From NCBI RefSeq assembly GCF_008831285.2, contig NC_045139.1:27010308-27056307 (forward strand): 46,000 bases of DNA. The letters are read 5' to 3'. This document shows positions 10,125 to 22,900 of this stretch, in pieces. The stretch is from Nymphaea colorata (lineage: Eukaryota > Streptophyta > Magnoliopsida > Nymphaeales > Nymphaeaceae). The position numbers and the translations under genes were made by a program. The first letter of the stretch is position 1. Each line of letters starts with the position of its first letter. The notes below the pieces were generated by a model. It had not been told where the DNA came from, ran no database searches, and was given only the letters and a program-made list of their open reading frames with translations.

Positions 10125-10549
10125 GTTAATGCCATAGTCACACAAAAAAGTGAAAAAAAAAACACGATAAATTAAATTGTCGTTTAAAACTAAAAAAAAC
10201 ACATTTTTTTGGAAAAAAAAAAGTAAAAAACAAAAAAACATGTTTTTAACGTGTTTTTAACGTGTTTTTAAAGTGTTTTTTCACTTTGTTTATTTTTTTC
10301 AATTTTTTCATTTTTTTAATACCAATCAGTTTGTTTTCATTTTCTATTTTTTATTTGTTGAAAATCTATTTATCTTTTTATGTTTGTGTTATTAGTTTTC
10401 CACTTATTTTATTTTTTCTTCATTTTTAGTTTTTTTTTATTTTAAAAAATTTGCCATATTTTTTTCATGTTTTTCTGTTTTTTTTAAGCTCGCCATATTA
10501 AACCTCGTCCTTTAAAACTTCGAACCGTTATTGTGACTATGGTTAATGC
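10125..10549. mobile_element. 409-bp hAT-like MITE with 8-bp duplication
   Basis: The element spans 10133-10541 and has inverted ends CATAGTCACA and TGTGACTATG. It is flanked by a perfect 8-bp direct repeat GTTAATGC (10125-10132 and 10542-10549). An 8-bp target duplication with CA..TG ends fits the hAT superfamily. The interior is A- and T-tract rich and includes three near-tandem ACGTGTTTTTA units near 10245-10275. There is no ORF, so it is non-autonomous. Confidence 0.75.
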
Positions 10550-11620
10550 TAACGGGAGGAACATCCGGCCACTTCCACCGTTCAAATCACATATTGCAAA
10601 TTGTTTGGTTGGCAGAACGCTTGACTTTGAAGCATGCTAAGCTTAATTCGGCCTCAAAGATGGGTAGAAAATTGTCATGAGTGCATTATGCTTGTCTCAT
10701 CGCCCTCAAATGTTTGAGAACACCAATATTCCCAAAGTCTTGCACCATGGACAAAGTTGGTACTGAAACTCCAACTTCAAAGCCATTTGCTTCTCCTTTT
10801 AAACGAACATAAAGTTAACCATATGACTTTACGTCCCGTATAAGAAATGATTGAACAATGTGAGAACAGAAACAACCAATCAGGTTTCCTTTTTGGCACG
10901 GCAAAGACTAATATCCAAGGACCAAAGGGAGCTCCCAAACAGCTCGTTAATTGGGCCTGCAGTTTCATAAATTTGAAAACTCATGCTTTGCTAACATTTG
11001 GAAACCATTTCCCCTATAGACTGGTGACCCCCAAGCAGGCCAAAGTGCTGCCACCTCCCCACAAGGTAGTCAATGGTAGGAGAGGGGATACCATGTGCCA
11101 CTAGGATGGCAGGCACATAGCCCACACAAAGCAACATTAATGTACCGATGTTATGAGTGTGTGTGTGCTGAAGTGTGCATATATATAAGACCAATTCATA
11201 CTACAAGTTGAGCCTACCATGTCAGACTACTACATTCCCACAATGTTTCAAACTTTGGCCTTTATTTGGAGTTATTCATTAAAGGATCGATCTTATTTAC
11301 ATATCCAAAAAACTAATTAACAATAAAATAGTCCATAAACTTTTATTTATTTTTAGCTTCGTAAAGTTATAAAAGTACATAGTTAAGTTATGAATTGAAA
11401 TCACAGAATTCTACGCTATATGTCTTTTTGAAAGCTTTTCGTATATATTTCACTCATTGGACTGGACTTGTAAAAAGATAATCCCAACATGCAAGTCACT
11501 AAATTCACATATATCAAAGGATGATATACTGTGTCTGTGCTTACAAGTAAAGTTTTTAAAACTTACATGCAGATTATAATGACTGGCATATCATTACCAG
11601 TACTTACCTCTGTTTTCCTT
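10550..11620. other. Non-coding intergenic DNA
   Basis: No conserved coding sequence is recognisable. Short open frames at 10777-11194 overlap on both strands and resemble nothing I know. A short GTGTGTGTGTG run occurs at 11157-11168. Confidence 0.5.
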
Positions 11621-14600
11621 TGTGCAAAATAGAGACGAGACCGGACCTGTCAATACGAGGTTCAACAATTTCTGACACCTTTACTATGAGTAATCAGACC
11701 AATGACTAGACTAGATGCTCCAGTTTCTGAGTTTAAATGTCGTCTAAAACCTAAGAAAGCACACATATTTCTACATTTGAAATCATGTATCTTTTAAAAT
11801 CTGAGTAGATCTAAGAAATGGACTGATGAACAAGAAGAAATTAATATGAACTTTGTTCATGTCCAGATCATCATACATCAATGCAAATTGAGATCCTAAA
11901 TCTAATATGATACATGTAAAAAATTAAGTCATGTAGACCTAGTGTCTGGTCTCTACTAGGACTGATGTGTAGGACGTGGATCTAACAAGGAAATCTAGAT
12001 CTAAATTCAAAAATTAAAATCAGCATATGAGAGATTTACAAAATTATTGTTCTAAGTTTGAAACGAGAGATGTCATAGAAAAATCCAAAATCTCATAACA
12101 TGTCAATTGAACACCCTACCCAAAGTGCAAGGTGAGAAATCCAGTAGGTTTGGTATTGCATTCATAATTGGATCTTTTAAGATCAAAATTCTTGAAAGGA
12201 TATATCCAAATTTAATGATTACAGGGTTTAAATCATGCATTTGAAATTGATCACAGGTTTATGATCAAACATTCATTTGCTTTGAAATTTGATCCGAGGT
12301 CCAAGATCTAATATTTAAGATCAAAGATCTGAAGTCCAAGATCCAAAATTTAAGGTCTGAAATCCGTGATCCAATATCCATGACCTAAGATTTATGAGTC
12401 GAGATTCATATATAAAATCTGATTCAAAATCCGAACATTGAAATCCAAGATCCAAAATATAATATCCATAATCCAATATTTGAGATCTAAAATCCAATGC
12501 CTAAGATCTAAATCCAATGTAATACAATTAAGTTTAATATCAAGCTTTAGATCAATATAAGGTTCATGATTTAAATCCAATGCCTTGAATTGAGATCCAA
12601 GTTTCAAGTAGGCTAGGGTAGGTCGGTCAAGAGAACTGGGTTCAGTCTGACCTACACTAGGTTTAAACCTACGTAGGGCTTGGTTTAACTGCAGTATGCA
12701 TTTTTGGTCTTGGTCAAACCATATGATATATGATGTACCATTCATTTCATATGAATTGAGTGTTTAAAAGAGTTTGACTAAATCTAAGTTTTGGGACTAG
12801 GTTCACACACAGTAGGCTCTAAGACTGGTTTGAACTAGATCTTAGAGAATTGAGCTAGGTTTGTTCTCCATACCTACATGACCCAGGTTTCTGAAATCTT
12901 TTGGAAAACTATGATTTTCAAATGGTTATTGTTTGAGCACCAGACTAGATTCGGGTTTTCACATACTTGGCTTGAGGTACAAAGGTTATGCTACTTTGCT
13001 GGCCTAGTCTGGTTTCAAACAAGGGTGCATATGTGTGTAAGGTGGTTCAATGTGTGTTAAACGGAGGGGTAATGCATGACTAAGAAAGCAAAAAAGAGAA
13101 CTATATTCTTATGCATGCTTTAAGCAAAACCAAGTAAACAAAAGCAAAAACAAAAAAACAAAAAAAAAACAAAGAATTTAAATGAAAGAGACAAGGAAGA
13201 GAGGGACATACATGACCTACCTTAAAAACATTAAAGCAAATCTAATTTAGAAAAATAAACTTGCTAAGCTACAACACTATTAAAGCAAAGAAGAAAAAAA
13301 AACTAAGCTAAACATGCTAAAAGCAAAAAAAAAAACTAAACTAAACATGCTAAAAGCAAAAAGAAAAATTAAAGTAAACATGTATAAAGAAAAGCACTAA
13401 ATTGCAAATAGAAAAAGAAAGAAGATGGAAAAAGAAACCACTTGAAGCTTGCACTGTGGCTGAGCCCATTCCTACAACCCCTACGCCGAGCTTGATTGGG
13501 TCTAGGTTGAGCGCTAATGCATCCCGAACTAAATCTTAGACCAAGACTCTAAAATTTAACTTGTTTTGAGCTAACACTTTTTTTAGTACTTAGTTGAAAT
13601 TTTACCAATTTTATGAGTTTCTCTAGGAATAGCCCAAGTTTGTAGTGCTAAAGGAGAGGGAGCCCTATTTGTAGGAGAGAGAAGGGACAAATTTTTTTGT
13701 GCCCATTGAAACATGACTAAATTTTTGCACAGTATCTCTCCTCTCTCAACTCAAAGAAAGAGGTTAAAAGTATATTTTCAATCAAATTTTGCTCGCTATA
13801 TCTCATTTGGAGTTTGATTTGATTACGTAAAAAACCATGCATGCATGAAGAACTACTGGTCAAGATCAATGGTATCAACTGCCGATGAAATTGAACCCTC
13901 TAGATAAATAAGATAAAAGAATGGTGGTAAAGTATTTAGATTGATATCGAGCATAGAGAACGAACGATGCGATAATATGAAAAGGAGAAAACACACTTTT
14001 AAACCTTATTTTAAAACTTGATCTAAATAAAAAAAACGTTTGTTCCGGCAACATACAAGTATTGATTTTGATTCTGTCTACACCGAAGTGCTTAGCAAAG
14101 ACTTTGGACCATTTCAAATACTTTCGTGTGAATTGATACCCATATGTGGATCTTGGACTTGGGTTTGATGTTGAGACCCACATTCAGGTTTAGTATCCAA
14201 GGAAAATTCTAAAATATGGATCCGGATATGGTTATAAAATCTGGACTATGAATTAATATCCAGGGCCTGAAGTGTGAATAATGGATCTGGATCTACAAAA
14301 GTAGATCAAATTCGTGACTTGGATGTGAGATCCAGACATGAAAATAAGACTTGGATATATGATCTGGATCAAAAATATGAAATAGAGGTCTGAAAATATT
14401 ATGGACCTCGACCTAGCTTGAGTTAGGGTAGGTGGGTTCGAGCGGCATGACATGGACTGGACCTGGGTCAAGTTCAGTTTTTGAAAAGCTAGGTTCAAAC
14501 CTAGACTAGGCGCAGGCTCAGCCTAGGTCCTATGTTAGAAATTTCCAGTTTTAATGGGAAATTGGGGTAGGATGAGCCTGGGTTCAGGCCTACCATGTCC

Positions 14601-15960
14601 ATAAAAGTTTTATAAAAACCTAATTTAGGCTCATGTGTCTCTTAAGTTAAGTTTTATGAAAAATACGTGCATGGTGACAAATGACTAAAATACCTTTGTG
14701 TGTGGTTTTATGTTAAAACGGGTCCAAATTATGAGATGAATTTGAACTAACGCTCTAGAATCAAATAAAATCATGAAACGATGGTAAATATGGCATATAC
14801 CTTATGTTTATGTAGAAAATATGGCCTAAAAAAGAAATGATCATTTTCCCTTGTTTTTGATGAATTTTCTCCATATAACTGAACCAACATGTGGCTAGGC
14901 TCTTAAATAGGCTCTTGTTAAAATTTTATTGAAAAAATCATCTCAAATTGCTCATACCAGGTCGTATGTGGCGCATTTATAACGAAAAATCATGGAAGCG
15001 CATAAAAGTCATATTTTTGATGAAATTTTCATAGGTAGAGCTTAGGGTACTTGGAAAAGCTAATTACTTGTAAAGACATGCTAAAAATTAGAGAAATTTG
15101 CTTTAATTTTGTAAAACTGAGCTCGGCAGCAATTTACAGAGTGTAACAAATACTAGGAATGAGCTCCCAGTCCTTTGAAACTGAATTGATCTCAAACAAG
15201 AATGAATGAACTCAAATTGAACAACGGGAGTATTGACTTACTCATGATAAACATGATTTTAGTGAAACTTTAGCTCACTCTTCTAGGTTCAGCTCAAACT
15301 CAGTTCAAACCCCAGAAAATAAGAGAGAGAAAGCACACGAAACTAAATTGAATTCAAACTAGGATAATGATTCAAACTGAACTAAAGGAAGTTTGTTTTA
15401 TACATGATAAACATGGTCATAGCTTAATTTTAGCTCAGTTTTTTGGGTTGATCTCAAATTCAGTCCAAACACCTGAAAACAAAAGAGAAAAAGTCTCAAT
15501 GGAAATCTGCTAGTTAGTAGATGAAACTTCGGGCTAGGTGACTGAAATAAATGAAACAAAACTTTTTCTCTACTAGGTAAATTTTTTTTGACTTGGTTGA
15601 GCTAAAGATCATAGTTTCAAGTTTTCAGAACTGATTTGGGCTATAGGAGAACTGGCTTTAGATTGGGATAACCCTGGTGAACCGAATTACTGAAATATGA
15701 TGAATAATTTCTAACTTCTAGGTACAATGCCGAGATGCAATGGAAAAATGATAATCTTTAGCTTGGACGACCTAGGTGACTTGAGTCTAAGTGCTCAATG
15801 CTGGTGTATGCTGGTGTGAAAAGTGCTTGTTTAGCTCAGAAATGGCTCATTTGTTATCAAAACTTGGTTTTCAAAATCAAATTGAAAATCTCATGGTGAA
15901 GGGTAAAATGGCCATTTGTATTTTAAAAAAAAATTAATGTTGACGATCTGGAGCAGGACT
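11621..15960. other. 4.3-kb repeat-derived non-coding block
   Basis: This continuous stretch has no coding signal. It holds several degenerate short-period arrays: GATCCAA/AGATCTAA words at 12285-12530, an A-rich array of AACTAAACTAAACATGCTAAAAGC units at 13290-13385, and more GATCTGGAT words at 14150-14400. Two diverged tandem copies of about 160 bp, each containing CATGATAAACATG, occur near 15243 and 15403. The composition resembles long LTRs or untranslated regions of a decayed LTR retrotransposon, but I could not define termini or a target duplication. Confidence 0.5.
13290..13385. repeat. A-rich tandem array, about 37-bp unit
   Basis: Three degenerate units each contain CTAAACTAAACATGCTAAAAGC or a close variant, separated by A tracts. 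The last unit drifts to TTAAAGTAAACATG. Confidence 0.75.
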
Positions 15961-16306
15961 AGGTTGAGGCAAAGGTCGATATATTTTTTGATGTGTCAAT
16001 CCCACACTTGGAACAAGATTATAATGGTTAGTAATTGATGTGCTTCATGATGTGATTTACAGCTTTGCTGCTTGCAGTGTTATATCTAGCAACTAGTCGA
16101 AAATTTTTTTGTAATGCTGAAAGATAGACTCTCTCTCTTTCTCTCTATAAGAACTCATAATATCAAAGCAAAATCTGAAGGGTTATCTTTCAAAGCTTGA
16201 TTCCAACACTAATGCCTGTGAATGCGCGAATCTCTGGATATGGCCTCACACTTAACATAATTTAATTTGCACACCTGCTTATACATGTTGCTTTGAACTA
16301 GTAGCT

Positions 16307-16420
16307 GAGCTACAAAATTTGGTTGAAGGGCAGTGACCAGTCTCATTGGCCGAATTACAAAATTTGGTCTAGTGGTGGAGCTACAAAATTTTGGTTGAGG
16401 GGCATTGACCTGGATGTCTA
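16307..16420. repeat. Short degenerate tandem repeats
   Basis: GAGCTACAAAATTTGGTTGA plus GGGCAGTGACC at 16307 recurs at 16378 with an extra T and minor changes. A partial copy (GAATTACAAAATTTGGTC) lies between at about 16351. The spacing is 71 bp. Non-coding. Confidence 0.7.
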
Positions 16421-16652
16421 CAGGGCACTGATGGTAGAGGAGTGGCAGAATTTGGTGCGGCACAATGACGCTCACCCCCATGCCAAGTGGTTCCTCTACT
16501 TGGTAGTCTCTCATTGTTGATCAGCAAATTATATTTTTTTATATTTTTCAAATTATGTAGTTGAAATTAGCTGATTCTTAGAAGTGTCTAGAAAAATAGA
16601 GCTCATCGGATGGAAGGCATGCTGAATCAAATCAGTTACAGATACTTTCAAA

Positions 16653-16749
16653 TGGTTAATTGTATATTGTTGATCTTATAACAAATTGAAATTATCATGT
16701 ATATATACTCAAAAATAATGAAGTTGAATTTGCATCTTGATCCATGCAT

Positions 16750-16792
<43 letters not shown>

Positions 16793-16880
16793 GTCAGTTG
16801 CGATTGATTCTGCCCTTTTTCAAACTTGCTTCGCGATACTATACTTTTGTTTTGCACCACCCTGTTTTTTGTTAATTTCA
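16653..16880 (+). repeat. 5' LTR of outer copia element
   Basis: 228 bp, starting TGGTTAATTG and ending GTTAATTTCA. It contains a (CT)n tract at 16751-16789. It matches 19309-19494 plus 24467-24516, including the CT tract and the motif TGTATATATACTCAA. Confidence 0.85.
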
Positions 16881-16892
16881 TGGTATCAGAGC
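16881..16892 (+). other. Primer-binding site (initiator tRNA-Met)
   Basis: TGGTATCAGAGC sits directly after the 5' LTR. It is the standard copia primer-binding site complementary to the 3' end of initiator methionine tRNA. Confidence 0.9.
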
Positions 16893-17284
16893 CATGACTT
16901 CTACAAGATCTCAAAATCAGTCTTCATCAGATCAGCCTTCACCATAAGCATCAAAACACCTCGTTGGAGGCTTCCCATGATCTCAGCAAGGCAGACATGA
17001 TTAATCCCCTTTTTTTTTTGCATCATGCAGTCAATTTCAGTAGCCATATTGGGTGTTTAAACAACTCATAAGATAGAAGTACTTCACATGGAGTAAGGCA
17101 ATGATAATGGCCTTGTCGGCCAAGAACAAACTGGGTTTTATTGTTGGCATTTTGTCTCAACTAGACATTGGTTTTCCTGATGATATACTATGGAGGAGGA
17201 GCAACGACATGGTTTTATCTTCGCTACTAAATTCACTGTCCAAGTAGAGGATAGTGTTATATATATGCTTCCACAACACATGAA

Positions 17285-19308
17285 GTGCAGGTCAACTTAG
17301 GCGATAGATTCATGCAACGTATAGCACCGAGGAAATTTTGTATTAAGTTAGCAATAAGTAGATTGAATCAAGATTCACAGTCTGCTAATGTCTATTTCAC
17401 TAAACTGAAAGCCTATTGGGATGTATTGTCCTCTTGTAATACTTTACCACCATGTCCATGTGGTACCCTGTCAAAGAGAGCTGCTCAAAAATAGGAAGAT
17501 AAAATCATTCAGTTTCTAATGTGATTGGATGATTCAATCAATACTGCTAGAGGTGAAATCCTATTGTTGGATCCACTGCCCACTATAGGAAAGTTGTACT
17601 CATTAGTTTTGTAGGAAGAAGAACAGCATAAAGCGCACATGCAAAATTCTATTTAACATATTGGTCTGCTTTCGGTTAAATGAAGAGTCAAACAAATAAA
17701 TTCAAAAATCAATGAAAGCAACAATACTTTTGTACACATTTCCAAATACCTGGACATTCGAAGGAAAAATGTTTCAAAATACACACTATCCCTCCTCTTC
17801 CAAAGGTCAGAAAGGCAAACAAGAAAAATTTCACTAGAAACTGAGAAACAAGGTGGTCATGCTCACAATGTGACAATGTCAACTGCACAGCTCGTTGAAA
17901 CCAACAAGGAAATCGCTTCAAGTCTTGACTGTGAAAGAATACAAACTTCTTAAGGAGCTACTCAAAGAGAAATCGATGTTCACAAGCATGTCATCCACTT
18001 CTCATCTAAATCTAGCCAGTATGTCCTGCCTTGAATCAAACCTATGGATTGTGGACAGTGGAAGGGTAGCCGTGGTTGGATGTCAAGCTATCTTCTAATG
18101 TTATTCAATTTCATGGATGGCTGCCTAGACCACATGATAAATTTTATTCAATATCAGAACAGTTTCCCATCAAACTACCAAATGATAAAGTGGGATGTCA
18201 AGCTGTCTTCTAACCACAATCTCATTCACATTTTTTATGTTCCAAATTTTAATTACATTCTAATGCCGGTTACGATGTAGTTGCTAATTCTTCATGTATT
18301 ATCTCTTTTTTTGGTTCATGGACATCTACTACCAAGACTGCGATTGGGGTGGGTGAGGGATTGGGGCGGGTTAGTTCCACAAGGATTATTCTACATCCAG
18401 CCAGCCTCAAACCAAGAAGAATCATCAAACTTAGACTTTGTCTTCTTCTAACTATGGCATTTGCAATTGGGCCAAACGTCTGCTAGTTGTAACAAGTTGT
18501 CTTGATCCTAATACACATATGTCAGATTGAACTTGAGCTTGTTGCTCAATTCTTAGAAGATCTACTCATCTAAGAAAACCGTCCATCCTTCTAAAAGATT
18601 TCTATTGTGGAATATTCTTGCAACCATCACAAGCTTTATCAAAGTCTGGAAAGGAGATGCAACTAGGTATCCAATTTTTGAATGCTTGTTGTTCCAAAGA
18701 TTTTCAGCTTCTCATCAATCTTTCATGCTTAATGTGTCCCAAGTCTATGAACCAATGTCCTACAGTCAAGCTCCTCAAGGTCCAAATTGGCGACGGCCTA
18801 TAGAGGTTGAATGGAAAGCATGGAAGCCGACCACACTTGGGTCTTAGTACATCCTCCTCTAGGTGTCAAAGTGATTAGATGTAAGTGGGTGTATTGAGTG
18901 AAATTCTGAGCAAATGCGGAGATTGAGAGGTTCAAAGCCCGGCTAGTTACCAAGGGCTATGCACACATTGAAAGATTAGACTATCACCATGTACTGGTGG
19001 CGAAACTTGTTACAGTTAGATGTTTATTAACAATGGCAGCAATATGTAATTGGTTTTTGCATCAGATAGACGTGCACATTGCCTTTCTACATAGTGACTT
19101 GCAAGAAAGTGAGTATATGGAGATTTCTCCCATATATGGCAGCAAGGGGGAAAAACGGTTTTGCAAGCTCACAAAATCACTTTATAGGATTAAACAAGCC
19201 CCTAGAAATTGGTTTTCCAGGTTCTCACTTGCTCTTTCAAGGTATTGTTTCACTCATCCAAGTGTAGTTATTCTCTCTTTATGTTCAACCGTGGAAATTG
19301 TTTCATAG
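17285..19308 (+). pseudogene. Decayed copia gag-pol of outer element
   Basis: Fragments in several frames, with stops. Gag matches the LTR-copia gag pattern (SVSAYFTKLKAYWDVLSS-like, here about 17380-17460), and CX2C-type zinc-knuckle remains lie near 17750. A protease-like NLWIVDSG is at about 18040. RT begins at 18885 with CKWVYRVKF-like residues and continues through ERFKARLVTKGYA, the conserved QIDVHIAFLH and LTKSLYRIKQAPRNWF. The catalytic YVDD is absent because the sequence breaks off before it and passes straight into the 3' LTR at 19309. Confidence 0.75.
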
Positions 19309-19390
19309 TGGTTAATTGTATATTGTTAATCTTGTAACAATTTGAAATCATCATGTATATATACTCAAGCATAATCAAGATGAATTTGTG

Positions 19391-19453
<63 letters not shown>

Positions 19454-19494
19454 TAGCTGTGATTGTTTCTGCCATTTTCATACTTGCTTCACCA
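19309..19494 (+). repeat. 3' LTR of outer copia, first part
   Basis: It matches the 5' LTR from its first base. It includes an expanded (CT)n tract at 19392-19448 and stops at CTTGCTTCACCA, where the inner element begins. The second part resumes at 24467. Confidence 0.85.
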
Positions 19495-19910
19495 TGAAAT
19501 GGTAAAGGGCTATAATCAGCAACCGGCTAGAATGAAGATTATCCCAGATGCTAAATCAGCGATAAAGGGATATAATCAGCAAACAGCTAGGTTGCAGATC
19601 ACGTCAATTACTAAAGAATATGATGATAAAGGGAAACGAGCTATGGTTACAAATGAGGATAACGATCCAGGAGAGCAACAACCCAACAAGGAATGTCAAT
19701 CCCCAACTGTTACCAGCATCAAACGATTGTGTACAGCTGATAAGAGCAATTATGTAACCTCTCCTAAAATCAAGGAGAAGATTGATGTGTAACATTATAA
19801 ATAGTAGAAAGAATCTTTCCACCCACACACGGTGGAAGAGCCTCTCTTGTGGACGAAGGTGTGCTTCACTGAACCACGTAAAAACTTGTCTCTTGCTTGC
19901 CTCTTTCTCA
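19495..19910 (+). repeat. 5' LTR of inner copia element
   Basis: 416 bp from TGAAATGGTAAAGG to CTCTTTCTCA. Near its start it carries two copies of AAAGGGMTATAATCAGCAA (19506 and 19567), as possible U3 enhancer repeats. A 99-codon open frame across the LTR has no recognised product. Confidence 0.9.
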
Positions 19911-19922
19911 TGGTATCAGAGG
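19911..19922 (+). other. Primer-binding site of inner copia
   Basis: TGGTATCAGAGG directly follows the LTR. It matches 11 of 12 bases of the initiator tRNA-Met site. Confidence 0.9.
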
Positions 19923-19967
19923 TTTAGGGTCTTGAGCCATGAGTTTTTTTTTAATATACTACCCTCA

Positions 19968-22900
19968 ATGACTTCCATCGTCTCCTCTCCTTACCCATAC
20001 CCTTACAACTTAAACGTTGCAAACTTTGTGACCATTAAGTTGAACCAGACCAATTTTTTGATATGGAAAACCCAACTGCTTAGACTCGTTGAGAGCCAAG
20101 ACATGACTGAGTTCATTGAAGGAGAGACGGTTGTGCCCGAACCCACGGTCAAGCATACTAAAGAAGATGGTACAGTGGAGGAATGAGTGAATCCAATCTA
20201 TCAAGCATGCAGAAGAAGTCATGGATATTGTCACTCTTGCAGAAGAAGTCATGGATACCGTCATCGGACTTTAGCATCTAAAGAGGTATGGAATACTCTT
20301 ATGGCACATTTCTCTCATAAATGTCAAAGGGAGGGAACACTTGTTTATGCAAAGGCTTCAGACTTATAAGAAAAGAAATCTGTCTATTGCTGATTATATT
20401 TGTGGGTTCAAGATGATATGTGACGAGCTTGCGGCCATAGGCAAGCCTATAGAAGACCATTCCAAAGACTTTTGGCTTCTTAGTGGATTGGGACAAGAAT
20501 ACGAGTCCTTTACCACCACTATGATGAAACCCTCAGCACCATCCTACATAGATGTGGTAGCTTTACTCCAGAGTCATAAAACTATCCGGAGTATGTATCA
20601 TGAGGTTACTAGTCAGCAGGTTGCATTTTACAGCAAAAAATATTCAAATTCCAAGTTTAAATCAAATAGAAATCAGTTCTTTAACTCAAAGGGGCGAGAA
20701 TTCACACAAGCGGCCCAAGGAGGAGGACCCAAGGAGGAGGACATTTTCAGTCAGCCCAAGGAGGAAGACATTTTCAGTTCAATCAAAACAAGAATGGTGG
20801 ACGCAGAGAACCAAAACAAGAACAAAGGTCTTCAATGTCAAATCTGCAACAAAATGAATCATGATGATGCTAATTGTTGGCAACAGGGGCGTCCACACAT
20901 ATAACGTCTGATCCAACTAACCTTGCAAACTATACTGAATATCATTGTAATGATCAAATTATGGTGGGGAATGGTGAAAAACTAAGTATCACTCACATTG
21001 GAAATGTTGATATTCAAAACGGGAAAAAATGTCTACCTCTCAATAATGTTCTAGTTGTGCCTCAAATTAAGAAGAATTTAATATCAGTCAGCCAGTTAAC
21101 GTCTAAATATCCATATGTTTTTCAATTTTTTGCTGATGGTTTTTCTGTTAAGGACAAGAGGGACAATCGTCTAATAGTGTCGGGCAGTAGAACCGGAGAT
21201 CCTTATGTGTTTCAAAAAAGAAACGTGGCATCAGCATTTGGGCCATCCTCATCATCGGATAGTTGACTTTCTCGTTAGCAAACAAAATATTGAGGTGAGT
21301 GGACCTCAATCAAGAATATCAATTTGTTCTAGTTTTCAGCTTGCCAAAATGTATCGGCTTCCATTTCTTCTTGTAGAAAAGCATTCTCAAATCTTTCTTG
21401 AATGTGTTCATTGTGACTTATGGGGACCAGCCTGTATCACGTCTACACAAAAATTTCAGTTTTATGCTACATTTGTTGATGAAGCAAAGATTTCGGCACA
21501 AATCTGAACTTTGTCAAGTGTTTATGGATTTCCATAAGCTAGTTGAACGACAATTTGAAACAAAATTAAAAATTTTTCAAACCGATGAAGGAGGTGAATT
21601 TAATAGTTGGACCCTAGAAAATTATTTGAGAAATCATGGCATCTAACATATTAAGTCATTCCCCAAAACACCACCGCAAAACGGATTGGCTGAACGGCGT
21701 CATCAGTCGATAGTTGAATTGGGCCTCACCATGTTCTTTCATGCTCATATACCCATGAAATATTGGGTTGATGCTTTCTTAATTGCTGCATGGTTAATCA
21801 ATCGGTTGCCTACACCCACCTTACAAATGAAATCGCCATTTGAATGTGTTTTGGGGAAGAAACCAGATTATACATGCCTTCGTATTTTTGGAAGTCGTTG
21901 CTTTCCTTACTTGAAAGATTATGTCAGGCACAAATTTGAACCAAGATCGTGACCTTGTGTATTCTTGGGATATAGTTTCATTCACAAGGGCTATCGCTGC
22001 TTATATCCTCCTACTGACCGCATATATACTTTACGGCATGTGGTTTTTTATGAAACTTATTTTCTTTATCATAAGCCTGGAATATTATTTTCCAAAGTTG
22101 AACATCAGCTGCAACCTACAACATTCAAGGAATGGACCGAGCCCCCTAATAATATTCAAAGTCCAGATGATAGGCAGCTCACTGTTGGATCTTCCATTTG
22201 TATGCATCATGAAGAGCTCCCAACTCAAGAAGTGTTACCAGCTAGTTCTCCTGCCTGGCTTCTCCCGAATTCTCTACGCATCAACAAGCAGTGCTATCCC
22301 CTATTGTCGCTGACTCAACATCTGCTTTTAATGAACTTCCGCATCAAGCAAGCCTCCAATGTCCTATAGCTGCACCATCGCCTTCATTCCAAAATGCCAC
22401 CATACCAACGAAGGATCTCCATGTTGCATCCGCTCATTCTTCATCATCAAATTCTCATGCTATGATCACTTGAGCAAAAATTTGTATACCTAAACCTAAT
22501 TCTCGCTATTTTCTTACTATGAATATTCTGCTCGAACCAAAAATGGTGAAAGATGCCTTACTGCATGATGGTTGGGTGGCGGCAATGAAAGAAGAACTCA
22601 ATGCCCTTCACCGTTGTCAAATTTGGACACTAGTTCCTTCACAACCACATATGAATGTGGTTAGCACACGCTAGGTTTTTAAAACCAAATTAAAAAACGA
22701 TGGTACTTTGGAACGCTTGAAGGCATGGCTGGTAGCTCGAGCAGGGATTGATTTTATGGAAACCTTCTCTCCCATTATCAAACCAGCTACGATTCGCATT
22801 GTTCTTACTATTGCCTTGACTAATCATTGGGAGATTAAACAACTTGACGTCAAAAACGCGTTCCTCCATGGCAACTTGGATCAAACTGCCTTCATTGAAC

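Noticed and set aside
19463-19792. 109-codon frame across the inner copia LTR
   Set aside because: It lies within the LTR, has no known domain, and is broken in the other LTR copy.
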